Assembly: GCA_014773175.1 (NCBI GenBank)
Contig: VXCM01000292.1
Span: 53,339-117,338 of the forward strand
Reading direction: 5' to 3'
DNA from: Lucifuga dentata
Taxonomy: Eukaryota; Chordata; Actinopteri; Ophidiiformes; Bythitidae
Length of the DNA stretch: 64,000 bases
This document shows positions 21,601-35,345 of this stretch, one piece after another; positions within the stretch are counted from its first letter, which is position 1; the number at the start of each line of letters is the position of its first letter. The notes under the pieces are model-generated. The model searched no databases. It had not been told where the DNA came from and saw only the letters and a program-made list of their open reading frames with translations. A program made the position numbers and the translations under genes.

Positions 21601-22710
21601 TATAGAACCTTTTGGGTCACTGGAACTGACATAAATACTCAAATAATTCCCGATCTGGAATACCAGAGCATTTGTCAAACCCACCCCCATCCCCCAGCCA
21701 AGAGAAACTAGGCCTCTGCCCAAGCTCTATGCAGCCCTAATGCTGTGACTAGGCAGCTTCTGTTGGGTCAAGTGGAGATTTGCCTCTGAATCTAGAGAGA
21801 TTTTGCGCTTACTAGCTAGCATGGGTCAGACTAAATGTGATTTATATTTTTTATTCAAGTCTGTCTCGTCCTTGCTGAAAATGTGGGAAATCCCCATTAT
21901 GTGGTTTAAGATTTTTCATAAAGACTAAGATATATTTAGGTTTTTATCATTTTTGTTGAACAGATTGTCAGGATTGCTATTGGCCATCAATAATGGTAAC
22001 TAATGTGACCATTTGACTGCACTATTGCGTCTCTGAGTTATTTTTATTTTTTGTTTTCTGCTAACCCTTGGATTATTAGATTGGATGTGAATTGCGTGTC
22101 ACAAGAATTTCTCATGAGGGGGGATGACAGCCAAAGCAACTACTTCTGTCTTTTCTGGCTTAATAGTCCATATAAGGAAAAAAAAATTGTGCACACATCA
22201 TCACACTCTTGCATACATCATGCACAAACACAAATTACCCAGATGTAAAGCGCTGCAAAGCCAGAGTGTCATTAACTTCAGAGTAGTTCCAAGGGTGATA
22301 TCGTCCAAGAAGGCAAATGAGGAAATAGTTAAATCATCAGGCAAAGAAGGAATCAAACATGCTGACACACACACACACACACGCACACACACCCTTCCTG
22401 AGTTTTCATTGAGAGCAGCCTGTATGACCCTTGTTCAACAATTGTTTCCTGGTGTGTGATGCAGGGGCCATGTTAGATAGGAAAGCCTATTGTGCAACAA
22501 GAACCAATTCACAGCGAAAGAGCAGGAAGCAGGCCAATATTACTACCAGATTAGATTTCAAGATTAAGTTACTGTACTGACCCATAATCACATAATGGAT
22601 TTTGTGGTTGCTGCATTGCTATAGCTGTAACATGTAACATAATTATTTATCATTAATTGATTAGCTTTTAAATTTTAATAGCAGGTACACCTAGGGTAAC
22701 AAAGTGGGTT

Positions 22711-22714
<4 letters not shown>

Positions 22715-22741
<27 letters not shown>
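22715..22741. repeat. Poly(T) tract
   Basis: Twenty-seven T in a row in taok3 intron 1. Confidence 0.95.
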
Positions 22742-24018
22742 CGTCATAGTGGTAGACTGATATGAACTGGATGTTTTAGGGAACTGAATTAAGCCAGAGC
22801 GGAACATTGATGCTTCACACTAAGGGCAGTTTTGATTTGTGTCAAGATAATAAATGTTACTGTATATTACATAATACAATTGTAATAATTTTGGCCAATG
22901 GCCGATCCAATTAGCACGAAAGGTACCTGAGTGTGCCTGCATGAGCGAAGCCAGCTTTAGTAACAACAAACCTGGCACAAGCAGCAGAGCGTGTGGACAG
23001 AAAGTGGACAGAAAAAACTGAGAGCGGATTACAGAGCTGTGGCAACAAAGCAGAATGAACTCTGCCTTTCTTTTTGTTGTCTCCTTCATTTTCTCATTTT
23101 TGTTAATCCTTCCGTTTCCTCTTCTTCTTGGGTTTACATCTGGTTTGCAGGATGCATTATTGCCCTCTACGTTGTGAATTACATACACAGCAATGTTTTT
23201 CAATAAAACTTTATTGGAATTGCCCACGCCACAAAGCCAAACGGACATTCTGTTTAAACGTGCAGTGTAAGTACCCCGGTCCGGCTTACTGACCATGATG
23301 TACAGTGTAAGCACAGGGATCAGGGGCTTTAGCTGTGAAGGATGGTGGATTCAATCATCCAGTGTAAGATAATGCAACACATATGATCACCAAAAGTCAT
23401 AGTGTCTGCCTGGCTTAAGAAGGACCAGAACATCTCTTTATCCATCTATTCTAAGAGCTTTTGTCTCTCTCTGCCTTGCATTCTATCTCTAACACACACA
23501 CATATGCTCTCTCTCTGTCTCTCTCTTTCGCTGTCTAAGTTATTGGGCTCTGCATTGAATAAAGGGTTCCTATTATTAATTTATGGCCATTCCTTTTCTG
23601 ACAAATATTTGCAGTATAAAGAAGATTTACCCAATGAATTATTGATTGCAAGACACAGGATTACAGGGTTTTGTGTACTGGAGAGGCCATGATGTCTGAT
23701 CCATACATGCTGGTGAGATCAGGCTGCACAGCTAAGTGGAGGATGTTATGATGGTGAACATTTATTGAGAGGAACTAATGACCAGTCCCCAACATCTTCC
23801 TCCCCAAAGACACACTGCTGGGTGTGAGAGGTTGCAGAGGTTAATAGATCCCACAAGGAACGGCATGCCTGCACCAGATAAAAAAAAAAAAAAAAAAAAA
23901 AAATGGAGCTCAGTAGTGCAGCAGGAGTCATTTGATGAACTGGCAGAAGGGTGGTGCACTAGCTGAAGCAACACTGTCCTTAAAAACAAAGCCTGGCTAC
24001 ACCTTACAATAGCTATCA

Positions 24019-24195
24019 TTATTTTCACTGGAGGAGGTTATGTTTTCGGTCCCATTTTTTTGGACTTATTTGTTAGTTGGTTAGCAGTATATCTCAAGAA
24101 CCTGGCGACAGATATAAATTAAACTAAGTTGGGTTTTTGGCCAAGGAAACATGCTTAATTTAATTTTAATGGGTACAGATCCATATCCAGTTCCA
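24019..24195 (+). repeat. Dispersed repeat fragment (GGAGGAGGTTATGTTTTCGG)
   Basis: The phrases GGAGGAGGTTATGTTTTCGG, TTAGTTGGTTAGCAGTATAT and GGCCAAGGAAACATG resemble an ancient interspersed repeat common in fish and other animals. Class not assigned. Confidence 0.4.
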
Positions 24196-25849
24196 CTATA
24201 CCAACATTGTGGTTATGGGCATTTATTAAATATACAGAATGCAGGCCACTGGCTTTGAGTTAATGTGAAAGTATTTTAACTAAAAAGATGAAAATATGTT
24301 TCTATTAGCATAAAGTTTATTACTATAAACTAGCAACTATCATTACAGTCAGTGCTAAAAACTATTAATATCTACCTCATCAGTGAAACGCTAAATTGCT
24401 AAGGTACAAACTTAATGACTGAGGGATGGATGAAGCCCAGTAACATGTTTAGTCAGGTCTGGATGATGTGTACTCACATGTACATACGAGCTATTTTGAT
24501 GGCGGATACATGGCAGTTCAGCAGATATTGGTGTATTGGTGTAAAGTCACTACTGGTCTAACTAATCAAGCGCTTGGCTGTCTCCAGTCCTCTTTTTGTT
24601 GTGTATTTCACATCATTTACAGAACCTATCAATACTTCAGTGCCTGGGGGTTTAAAGAACCAACATTTCAGATACAGTTGGTGTATTGATGCCCATCAAT
24701 TCTTTTTTTGCTGACCTGACTAACATCACTTAGTTTAATGACTAGTATGGTGTAATGTTGGTGTCACTTATAATTTGTGTAGGTAAAGTAATTTCTTGAC
24801 AGGGTACGTTTCTACAACCCCCCCCTCCTCCTTTTTCAGTTTTTGGTGGATGAAGCAGCAGAGCAGCAGATCTGAAAGGGGAGGGGGAGGCTGATCTGAG
24901 CCTGAATAAATTCCTAAACTGATTGCAGGGTGACTTTGCAGGGGATGAAAAACCTGAAAGTCTGGGCCTAAAACCCATGGTGTGTAAACCCTAGTGATGA
25001 TGTACATAATTTATACTGTCAGTGTGTATTTGAAGAAGAAGAGGCAACACAAGGGAAATGACTTAGTGGCCTAGATGCATGTTTCCTTTTTGGAGTTTCC
25101 TCTGATTAATTTCCTCTCTGTCTTTCTCTTTCATTCTGGTTGACATTCTCTTCTTTCATCATAACAGAGGAATGAAGAGAGGATGTAGGTTAACACGTCT
25201 GGGCTGCACAACATCACATCCAGCCAAATTACCCACCACCTTCTGAAGCATTCTCAACTAATGTGCTCTGATCAAATAGCTTCTGTGTTGAGTTTAACAC
25301 AGTAATGGATCTCTCATTAATCTCAATTGGCTGATACTGTTGTCGCCTTTACCAGGGTAAGACAAAGTTATTGGTGTTTCTCTGTCACTACTTGCAGGCT
25401 TTGTCAAAGAATACCCTCCCTCCCTTCCACAATACCTACTTTTTTTGTCTTTCCCAGAAAGTCATATGTTTCTTCAAAAAGGGCTGCCCGTGATACACTT
25501 GTGGTTGAAGGACATTTTTATTCAGTCTATTACGAAGCTGACAGCTCTGGAAGTCCTAGCCATAAATGGATAACAGAGAATCACAACATTCCTCGCCATC
25601 CCAAGAGGCTCCCATGAACTGACTGCATGACATCATCCCTTTTCTCCAAGAACATGGCCTTCAGGAAAGTCAGAGAAGGCATCTCGACCACCAAACACAG
25701 ACATCTTACATGGAAAACTAGGTTCTCTGATATATTTTTTTTTCTTTGGAGATTTAAATTAACCTCATGTTCTTCAGTGTACAAGGCTCTGGGATGGGTG
25801 GGTTGGGGGGTGTCAGAATTTGGCAAAACCTAAATTGTCAGATTAAGGA

Positions 25850-26160
25850 AAGGCCATTGAAGAGATTGAAGGCTGGATTATACTTTCAGCATCGACAGAG
25901 CCAAAATAGGACATTTTCAGCAGCTGTACCTAAATGGCGATCGAGTTTTTGCAAGGAGATTCGCCATTACCCTCATCTTTACCACTTCTATCAAAAGAGC
26001 ATAAAGATATCCAAATGTGTTGAAACTCTTGGAGAGAAATTACCTGAATTATGGGAAGAGATAAAAATGCATGCATGCAGAAGTGGAAGTATCTGCGAGA
26101 CAGATTTGGGAAAGCAAAGAAAAACTACAGGGATGTAGTTTCAGACACAACGTGTTCTAA
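25850..26160 (+). mobile_element. Harbinger-like (MADF-containing) relic
   Basis: Starts with AAGGCTGGATTATACTTTCA, close to a terminus common in fish Harbinger-type elements. At 26081-26145 a plus-strand frame reads KWKYLRDRFGKAKKNYRDVV, which looks like the conserved part of a MADF DNA-binding domain (RWK-LRD motif), the accessory protein of such transposons. The rest is decayed by frameshifts. Confidence 0.45.
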
Positions 26161-29100
26161 CTTTCTGAGCTGTTTTTTTTCTTCTCCTGTCCAGTTAAGT
26201 GCAGCAAACAAATGAGCCCTTGTTTTGAAGTTGTCACTATTTTGATTTCTTGTGTGAATGTGGGGAATGCATCCATGTTTATGTCCACATGTAGTGTGTG
26301 TTCAAAACCATGTGCAGGTTTGCAATTGTGTGTATGCTGCTGTCTGCATCTGTGTTCATTTTGTTGTATAATCCAGCCTTAAGACATTTCCTCATGCAGG
26401 AGTTGAGACTCTTAGTTGTTAGACTATGCTCTGTGACTTTGCCCTTCTGGAACTGGAGCATCTCTCACACTCACATGTAATGGCAGCTTACCCAGTGTGT
26501 TAATTTAACTCTCTTTAATATTTGATTATGAAAAAACTCAGCAAGTGGTTGGCTGCATGTCCTGCTCACTGTGGTGAACTCTCTCTCTCTCTCTCGCACC
26601 ACTTCCACTACGGAGCCTGCAGTAGGCTTCTATTAATCTTTCCACTGCTCTTGATTGGAAAATCCTGTTGGGCTTTAGAGGAGCACTTCACTCCACGCTC
26701 AGCCCTCCCTCACACACACATGCACACACCCTCACACTGACAAATGAACACGCTTTGAGCTGAAACTAGATCAGCTGGTGTGCACTACCACAAGCGGAAG
26801 TCCTCGTGGGTCCATGTGCACCCGTGATTAAATGACATTTCATGCAGTAATGATATGTATTCTGTGTGTGTGTGTTGTCTGTGTAGTAGTGCGCATGTGC
26901 AAGGCCTATATATATATTTGCACATTTTCTCACAAACTCTCTGGTTCTCTCATGCATTTTACATGGCTTTATGGGAAAGCGGAATGGGGCTAACAGCAGC
27001 ATGACAACCCAGCTGACTCACTAGCCAGGGTAGGCATTTCACCACCAGCACTTGTTACTGTGGTGTCGGGCTCTCTCAGCACAAGTCAACAGCACGTGTA
27101 CTAAAGGTCCACATTTGAATTTTACAGAGGGCCAGAGGTCTCCAGAACAATGCCAACACACTGAAATTCAAGCTGTCATGTTATGTCCATAACATAAGAA
27201 AAACTTCATACATTAAGCAGCTCATCATATAACTTAGCCTTGACTACTTCATCCGAACACTCCTTAACAATGCCTGCATCAGAAAAAGGCTTTTGTGCTG
27301 CCCATGAACCCAGGCTGCTCTGAGTGAGGCTTCAGCTGCTCTCTCTTGCTGAGTCATGGATCTGACAAACAATCTGTGTGAGGCGTCATATAAAGATTTC
27401 AACTGAGTAAGATTTGCTGTCCTCACCTCAGTGTCCTGTGGATATTCCTGTACTTCGTCTCATAGTGGTGTTTTACATGACCACTCTGTATGACAGCCAC
27501 TGTGTCAAGCACACAGGTTTGGTGTTGGACTTTAGGAGAATGAATGCATGTTTGTCTGTCCATTCCTCTTTGAGTTCGCTGTTCTCCCGATCAATGTTCC
27601 TTTTCTTTGCTAACACTAACTTTGAGAGTGACATTTTGCAGCCGGCATTAGCGATGGTATTCCTGGGTCACTGACTGACAAGTAGCAAATCACGGTCACA
27701 GTAGCAACATTATCATCTTATGAACTGGAGTGAACATGCATACAGAAACAGGCGAAGGATGCATGCATACACACAAATAAAAATGTAGTCTTGCTGTCTG
27801 CAAAGCATGTCACATTCTTTAAGCACGTTTGGGCATAAATATATGTACACGTTCAATCACATTAGCAACAAGGTGAACACAAGGAAATATATAGCCTAAT
27901 ATGTGACACATGGTCTGGACTGATTTGCAGTGCGGTCCTGATGTGGACTTTGGTCCAGACTTTGAGAAACACACTACATTAACACGCATGTACACATACA
28001 CAGAGTGCTCAAGTCTTTTGAGAGCCAGAATAGTTGATGTGGAGGCCAAATCCTCAGCCATGACATGGTGGGTGAAAATCGCCACTAATCCATATTGGCT
28101 GCCATGTGATCTTGATTTCAGATAACACCATGCTAATCAGTCTTACTTCCTTAGTCTTTTATATACCACCATTTATAAGGCACGTGTCCACACCTGGCTA
28201 TGTGTTTGTAGGTGTGCGAAATATAGGACTTCAGTTATTGTATACACACCGCATATGATTGTGCACTATGTGTCTTTTACCATTTTCTGTGTGTGTTTGC
28301 ACATGGCTCCACAGACATCATGTGTAAATGGTTGTGACATTGAGTATTTTTGCAGCCACAATGAAAATCAATACAGCTGGGAATTGATAGTGCTATAAAC
28401 AGGCCCGGGGTTATTGCTTAGTCAATATGACCCATCTAGTCTCTAGAGTCCCAGCTGAGCCTGGCAACATGTGGCCAATGGTAGTAGTAAACACATGCTG
28501 ATAGAAACAATGCCTGTCTTTGACGTTCACAACAGTTTTACACCAAATGCAGAGCAATGTGTCACCCATGTCATTTCATCACCCACAGGCCAAGACCTTA
28601 TTGATCGAACCCAGTTGATATTTAGTTTTGTGTTCTCTACCTGTTTGTGAATCCACAAGAGTTTCATTTTGACTGGAAGTGGAGGTTTCTTATAGAAATC
28701 CATGGTGCTGGTATTGCAATTCACAGCAAAATGAGCATGTAAAATGGATTAACTGTCAGCCATAATGAGCATGCTACAATGATTTGGGGACTTAGTTAAC
28801 TTGGTTATCCAGGATCCCTAAAAGTATATTATAGTGTAAATGCTACACAGTGCCTTTCGTGCTGCAGGAACTTTTTCAGGAACTCTGGAACCTTGTCAGG
28901 GATTCAGGAAGTTCCTTTTTCTTGCACTAAGGAACCAGGACACTTTCTGGAATTATACTTCCTGAACCAATTTTTAGCTCTTGCTCCTAGGCAGGTACTA
29001 GCCGATGGATCACGAACTGCTGACTGGAGCTTGCTAATTGGTCAAAAGCAAGCCCCCCCAGCCCAATCATTTTGCATTGATTTTATTTTATAAACTAATC

Positions 29101-30190
29101 CTTATATTTCAACTTTACATTACTGATACAAAAGTTAACACGACCAGCATGATCGGAGAGTTAAAAAAAACAAAACAAAATTGGATGTTTAGAGTGGGTA
29201 ATGAATACTAAAGACTCAATTGGTTGTGAATATATGAGCAGCTATTACCTGCTAAGGTGTATTTTCCACTGAACCGTTTCCTTCTACTATAAAAGTTTAA
29301 TCACTTAATGCTCCAAGTACACTAAATTTACTGATGGTGTGTTGTAACTTGTGCAACAACATTGATACTATGACAAGTACATACTAAATCATGTGTCACC
29401 AGCTTGAGAAAATCCTCCGTTTTCAAATGGGTGTCATAAACCTAAAGGAGTGCAGAGAGATTCTGAGAAATGAACCCAGTGACCCCAAGTCAGTTTTATG
29501 GATTAATTTAGGGTTGTGTGTGTTCCACTGCTTTATATATTATACTCTGTTAACCCTATGATTGTCACCCGTCATTGCCATTAACCCCGACATGCGCTCA
29601 TTAACCAGCAGCTAACAGGACCACCATGCAGGCTACATGTTTGTTGAAGCCAGTGGTTCTTGTCAGGAGATGAGTTCCCACTAAGATTTTTGAAATGTGA
29701 TGCTTTTGCAGTATTTTTCATGTCTAGTCTCATGATATGAGCTGTAACAGGCTGTAATGGCCCTGAGAAAGATACCCTTTAATGCCTGCAAAACATGTAT
29801 CATGCAGTTAAGTAAATTATACACTCCATGCTCATGCTAAACATCCTGGCTAGATTATGACCACTTTATACCAAAGAATAACAAAGGGACAAGAGAAAAA
29901 TGTGGTATATTTAGCCCAGCTTTATCTGGACAGAAGGTTTTCTTTGAGACTTGTAGCAGTAGTTTTGACTGAAAACCCGCAGTCTGTGGCTCAAATTACC
30001 TCCCTTACTGAAAATAGCATAGAGAGAGAAAGAACTTTTCCCAACATTTCAGTAGTTATTTTGTATATTATAGCATATTTGAGCAGGAACCACTTCTGCA
30101 AGTTTTAATTTATCCTCTGTTACATTCAGCGTACAAATTTAACATGAAATTAAACAGCGCAGTGGTATTCCTTCTCTGAAGACTGAATTT

Positions 30191-30920
30191 AGGGCGTTTT
30201 CAGACCTGTAGTTTGTTTGCTTTGTTCCAAATCGGGGACTAAATTGTTACAATGTTGCGTGGTTTGTTAAATTTTTGGTCGGTTTGGTTTCACACAGAAA
30301 AAATTCCAAGCAAACACAAATATATCAACAACAGCCATGTGAGAGCGCTTACTCGAATCATTGGTCAAGAATCTCTGGGGCCAGAAGCGAGAAAATAAAA
30401 ACTGAAAGAAGTTACTGTGCTGGGGTAGCAAAGAAACATGAACAACCACAAAACTGGGATACTTTGCCAGTTGTAGTCATCAGTTTGGCCATGTACCAAG
30501 CAAAATTATGTCAGTGGAATGCTGAATTTGGCTTCAAGACAACATCTGGAAAACTGTATTCACATTATGTAAAGAAGATGTGCTGCCTTCAAATAGCTGA
30601 ACAGTAGACTGGAGCTCATGCAGAATAACCACATGCTAACCTTCATCATGTTAATCTGAATATGTGTGTTAGGTAACGTTGATGTGTTACAATCTTTTCA
30701 CAGCACCTCTTTGGTTTGTTATGGATAATCAAAGGTGTAGGTCATGCTAACTGTGCATACCTATTCGCTCTTTCTGTTTTCTAGATCAATCAGTAGAAAA
30801 TAAGATCACCATGTAATTGTTTTATGCCTAGTTCGGATCACATTCACATTACAAACAAACCGCTCCAGAGTTTGTTTCAGACTGGGCCAAAATGGTCTCA
30901 GTATGGTCGTTTTTAGTCTC
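30191..30920. mobile_element. Non-autonomous DNA element, family with 58209-59036
   Basis: Begins AGGGCGTTTTCAGACCTGTA. It contains TTCGGATCACATTCACATTA and its approximate inverse near 30280, giving an imperfect inverted layout. The terminus resembles the inverted right end of the element at 58209-59036. The right end is unclear. Confidence 0.4.
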
Positions 30921-30944
30921 ATCCAAGTGCAATTGCTCTGTTAA

Positions 30945-31118
30945 ACCTAATAGACATGTTTTGCTGTACTGGATTATATATCTCAAGCGTGTTTCAAGTC
31001 TTTACAAGTTGATGTTAATAGCATACTGGAGTGAACTGAAGTGGCAGTCTGGAAGATAGGGAGAAAAATATTATACATGGGGCTCGAACATGCACAGTTG
31101 GCAGTATGATCATTTAAG
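30945..31118. mobile_element. MITE family A, left-truncated copy
   Basis: Matches the right part of the copies at 38937-39544 and 48880-49517: shared words CTCAAGCGTGTTTCAAGTCT, ACTGGAGTGAACTGAAG, GGCAGTCTGGAAG, and the terminus CATGCACAGTTGGCAGTATG followed by ATCATTTAAG. The left terminus is missing. Confidence 0.65.
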
Positions 31119-31268
31119 ATGGCAAGTTCATTAGTATAGCAGTGAGTCAAGCAAAATGATCTTGTACAAAAAAGACATAGGGCACTGACTCACTCTGGAC
31201 ACATTGCTACTGTGTTCAACACAACTGTTGCATCTTTACCACCTGTGATGTGTTGTTTTGCTTTGCAG

Positions 31269-31404
31269 AGAGTGAACTTGTGGTGTCTCAAAAGAATACA
31301 ACATCAGCCTGTGCTGGATAAGCTGCTGTTCGTGTGATGGATGTTTTCATCGTCCATTTTTATTGGTTTCCTGCTGCCTGAACCAAGACGCAAAAGCAAC
31401 TAGA
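31269..31404 (+). other. Weak candidate noncoding exon
   Basis: Bounded by TTTGCTTTGCAG and the donor ACTAGA|GTAAGC. Nothing else supports it; listed as a possible alternative taok3 5'UTR exon. Confidence 0.15.
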
Positions 31405-31997
31405 GTAAGCTTTCCTTACTGCTGTTACAGCTCCTTATTTCATTAAAACACAAAATGCTATTCGGGGGTGTATCAATGTGTGTTTTCAGACTTGTGTGTA
31501 GGCTGCTCTCATCTGCGCAAGGTCAAAGTGACCCATGTGTTCGTGTGCATGACAACAAAGACTGAACGTTTGCCCTCTTTTACTGTTTACTGCCTTTTAT
31601 ATTTTTGTAAGATGAAAACACAATTTCCTTCTGCTAGCTCCACATCCTACGCCTTTATGTTTTTGGCAGGCAGTTGGACGAAACTGTCATCTGAGTTTAA
31701 CTTTGACACAGAAGGACGTAGATGGAGGAAGCAGCAGGATGACCAAGGCCCACGTTGTTCCCGTTATCTTTTCAAGGAAGTGTCACTGTATCAAATATTG
31801 GCTTCAGACAGCATGAGCAGTAATTTTGCACGTTTTGACCTGCAATGCAGAGCATCGTTGCACAAATCGACCGATGATTACAAGACTTATTTGATATTTT
31901 GTGGCTTCAAAAACAGACGGTTGTTAATTAAAACACAAAGCTGGGGGATAGAAAAAAAAATTGAGAAAACCTAAAAATAGTTTCACAGTGACTCATG

Positions 31998-32091
31998 GTG
32001 GCTTGTGTGTGTGTGCGTATGTGTGTGTGTGTGTGTTTGTGTGTGTATGTGTGTGTGTGTGTGTGCGTGTGTGTGGGTGGGTGGGGGGTGA
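31998..32091. repeat. GT-rich microsatellite
   Basis: Imperfect GT repeat ending in a G-rich run (GGGTGGGTGGGG). Confidence 0.85.
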
Positions 32092-32328
32092 CCTGGTGGT
32101 GACCTCATGTTAGTTGTTGTGCATTTTGCCAGAGGAAAATGGTAAAATTTAGATGAATATGGTCTGGCTGTGTTTAATTACATTGTTTTTTTTTTAACTG
32201 AATATACACACACACATACGTATAAATGTGTGTGGTGTGAGAGAAAATGTGTGAATATGTGATGGACCTTTGGAGTACAGATGGAGATTGCCATCCTGAC
32301 TCTGTTCTGCCCTTTGCCAGGTCACATG

Positions 32329-32330
<2 letters not shown>

Positions 32331-32374
<44 letters not shown>
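32331..32374. repeat. (CT)n(CA)n compound microsatellite
   Basis: CT run passing into a short CA run. Confidence 0.9.
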
Positions 32375-34915
32375 TTCTGGTTCATAAACTTGAGGTAACC
32401 TCAGTTTACAAACTCATATACGTAGGAAAGAGCCCCTAATGTTTCATATTTGCATACTGTACATATTTTCATCTTACTGACACACAGCCACATAGCCAGA
32501 AGCTAAAGTGGGATATATTTTGTCCAAGTTGGAGAAGGAAGATCTAGGTTAGCACATGCCCTGAGGTGAATGTAATGTTATTTTATGATTTTATTTTTAA
32601 TTTATATATTTTAAATTCTCCTGGGGACAGTGACTAAGTCATTGTTTCTGTAGCACATGCACACACACTCTGTAAATGGCCCCAGATTGATTGAATGATT
32701 TGCAAAAAAAAAAAAAAAAAANAAAAAAAAAAAAAAAAAAATCCAACACATATGCAGGTTGGTGTTTGTTCGGTGAGTCAGCTTACAGGAGGCGATGCTG
32801 GTGGAATCATGCTTTTAAAATAATGAATTGCTGCTGTGTGGAGCCTACTAGGGTTGTCAAAAAATAGACCAAGACCACTGCTTGAGAGAAAAGAAATTAC
32901 ACGAAACACCCACATTCAGACACATTTTGCTGCAAGCATGACATGAAAATGCATGGTACACTGGGAAACTGTGACAGTAGAGCGATATGTGCTGGCAAAG
33001 TAAAATGATGAAGATTTTGCCAATTTTGTTTGCCACGTTTGTTTGCATCCCACAACTCTATTGGGTTTGAATAAATGGGAAACAACAGTGTGGCGTAAAC
33101 CATGAAGACTAATTTCCATCTGTGTGGGTTACAACCCATTTATCTACTTAGCTGTTTAAAAAGCTGTTTCAAAACATCCACAGGCATATTGTGCTTAAGT
33201 TTATTCCTATTACTCTTCATTCTTTCTTTCTTTACCAATTAGTTAAAACATATTGGTGGTTTTTGAATGTCACGTGTTTTGAATTTGGATATTTAAGAAA
33301 GTAAATTTTAGAAATGTTTTTTCTACCTTCCAGAGTGCCATTGGTTTCAGTTCATTCCAACTCGCTATTAAAATAAACTTGTAGAGACTTGAAATGTACT
33401 AGATTAACACAATGTTTATTACATTTTTTTGCTGAAATAAATTAACCGAACCAACGTGAAAATGTATGTCTCTACCAGGGAATATAGTCCCAGCAGAAGA
33501 CTGCTTTTACCAAGAAATTAGAACGACCATGCCTTCTACAATCATGTGGAAGTGTTAACTGGGGGGGAAAAAAAATGTAATTTTAAGGTGGATATATTGA
33601 CTGAATATTTGATACTGAAAGACTGGGGGAGTTGGCAAAATAACACAAAAACTAAAACATGGTTTTATGTTTTCCAACAGGTGATTGTTCTTACCTCTTG
33701 TTCTCAGGACTACAAGACAAAATAAAAAGTAGAGGCTAGCAGAAGCTGCCATTCTTCTCAGCAAGTGTTTATTTGTGATGATATAATACTGTCTTAAAAT
33801 CAAGGTAGTGCAGTTTAAAGTACTGGGTTACATGTTGTGTTCTTTTCTTGTTAAGTTATTTTTGAGCATTTTTTTTTTTTTTCATAGATTGTTGACAGGA
33901 AATGAGAGACAGGAGGAAAACGACATGAAACAAATTTCCACATTTGGAATCAAACTGCAATCAAAATCTTTTTTTTTTTTTATGTGTCGCCTAAGTGAGA
34001 AAAAAGAATATCTGTGTCAATAATTTAAGCATCTCATTCCTGGTTTGGTTAAATTTCAAGGAAGTCTCTCTCGGTCTGGAGCTCACTCTGTTATGCGGTT
34101 TTGCGTGAGTGAGTGTGTGTTCAACCTGTTGATCCTGACACACTTGCTGCTAGTGGTACCCATAAAACAACCCCCCCCCCCCCNCCCCCCCCCCCACCAC
34201 AGCTTCTCCTCCCTCACTTTCTCTGATGTGCAAAATTGTGTGTGAGGGACTGTTGAATAATTGAACAGCACGGCGATGGTGCTTTGTGACGTCGCACTTT
34301 GCTTGTTTCATTCTGCGTGTGCGAGTGTGTTTGTTAATGGGAGGGGCTCACAAAAAGACAGCACAGAGATTGATTTTGTATATGTGTGCATTTGTTTGCG
34401 AGAGACAATGTTTGGGTTTGGCAAATGTAACGCAGTAGACCATACACACTATTGACCGGTGTGGGTTGAGAAAGGCTCCACTGAAAAGGCCCTGCTGGTT
34501 GCCAGAGAGGATGAATGGCTTTAATAGAGAAAAGCCAGGCTTTGCTCCAGAGGGACAGACCCACTCCAACCCCTGCAGGATGCTCTAAAAAAGCTTTTAC
34601 AGTGAGTGAGGGGTGGTTTGTGTGAGGATGCTGGAGTGGAGTGTTGTGCTTAGGTGGGCACGCTTGTGTTTATGAGCATATCTCTATTTTTATTCTGTTT
34701 AGAGAAATATGGATGTACTGGAGATGGAACATTGTTAATGCTTTACCCGATGGCTCTTTGAGTTCTTTTCATTAAGGCTGAGTGACAAATTTTGATCAAA
34801 AAATACTGTCATTCAATAAATAGTTCTGACAGTTGAAGAGTGCGTGACAGCACTGGCCGAAAAAAATAAAAGAGGAATTAATTTTTAAAAAAACACGCTA
34901 ACTACGCAGCATCGC

Positions 34916-35345
34916 GCTAAAATAAATAAAGTTTATTTGCATAGCACCTTTCAAGAGCAAATGTCACAAAGTGCTTCACAATAAAAAAAAAACATTAAAA
35001 TGGAACTATAAAAAACATACAAAATAAAAACAGCACACTACCTAAGAAAGATACAAATAAATAAAATATGCAACAGAAACATGCTACCCAAAAGCAGTTT
35101 TTAAAAGATGAGTCATAAGCTGCTTCTTAAAAGAATCCACAGATCTCAAGCTTGGTGGGAGAGAGTTCCACAATGTAGGAGCCGTGACCTCAAAGGCTCT
35201 GTCACCTTTAGATTTGAGCCTTGAACAAGGAATGAAATGACTAGCAGACCCTGGTCAGACGATCTGAGAATCCTGCCCAGAGTATAAGGCTGTATGAGTT
35301 CCACAATGTAGGTCGGCATTTGGCCATGCAGAGCCAAACACCAAG
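34916..35345 (-). mobile_element. L2-type LINE 3' end
   Basis: Minus-strand frame reads RILRSSDQGLLVI, then after a frameshift PCSRLKSKGDRAFEVTAPTL and WNSLPPSLRSVDSFKKQL, the C-terminus of L2-like LINE ORF2. The tail ends GGTGCTATGCAAATAAACTT. It is a different subfamily from the one at 17100-17525, judging by the protein. Confidence 0.8.

Noticed and set aside
22820..23314. 164-codon minus-strand open frame
   Set aside because: No recognisable family, mixed composition, and adjacent to repeat-like DNA. Treated as chance.
30275..30607. 110-codon plus-strand open frame
   Set aside because: Lies inside a repeat with inverted layout; no protein similarity seen.
31468..31974. 168-codon plus-strand open frame
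   Set aside because: Longest frame in the window, but no domain, no conserved motif and no splice context; composition is like translated intron. Not supported as a gene.
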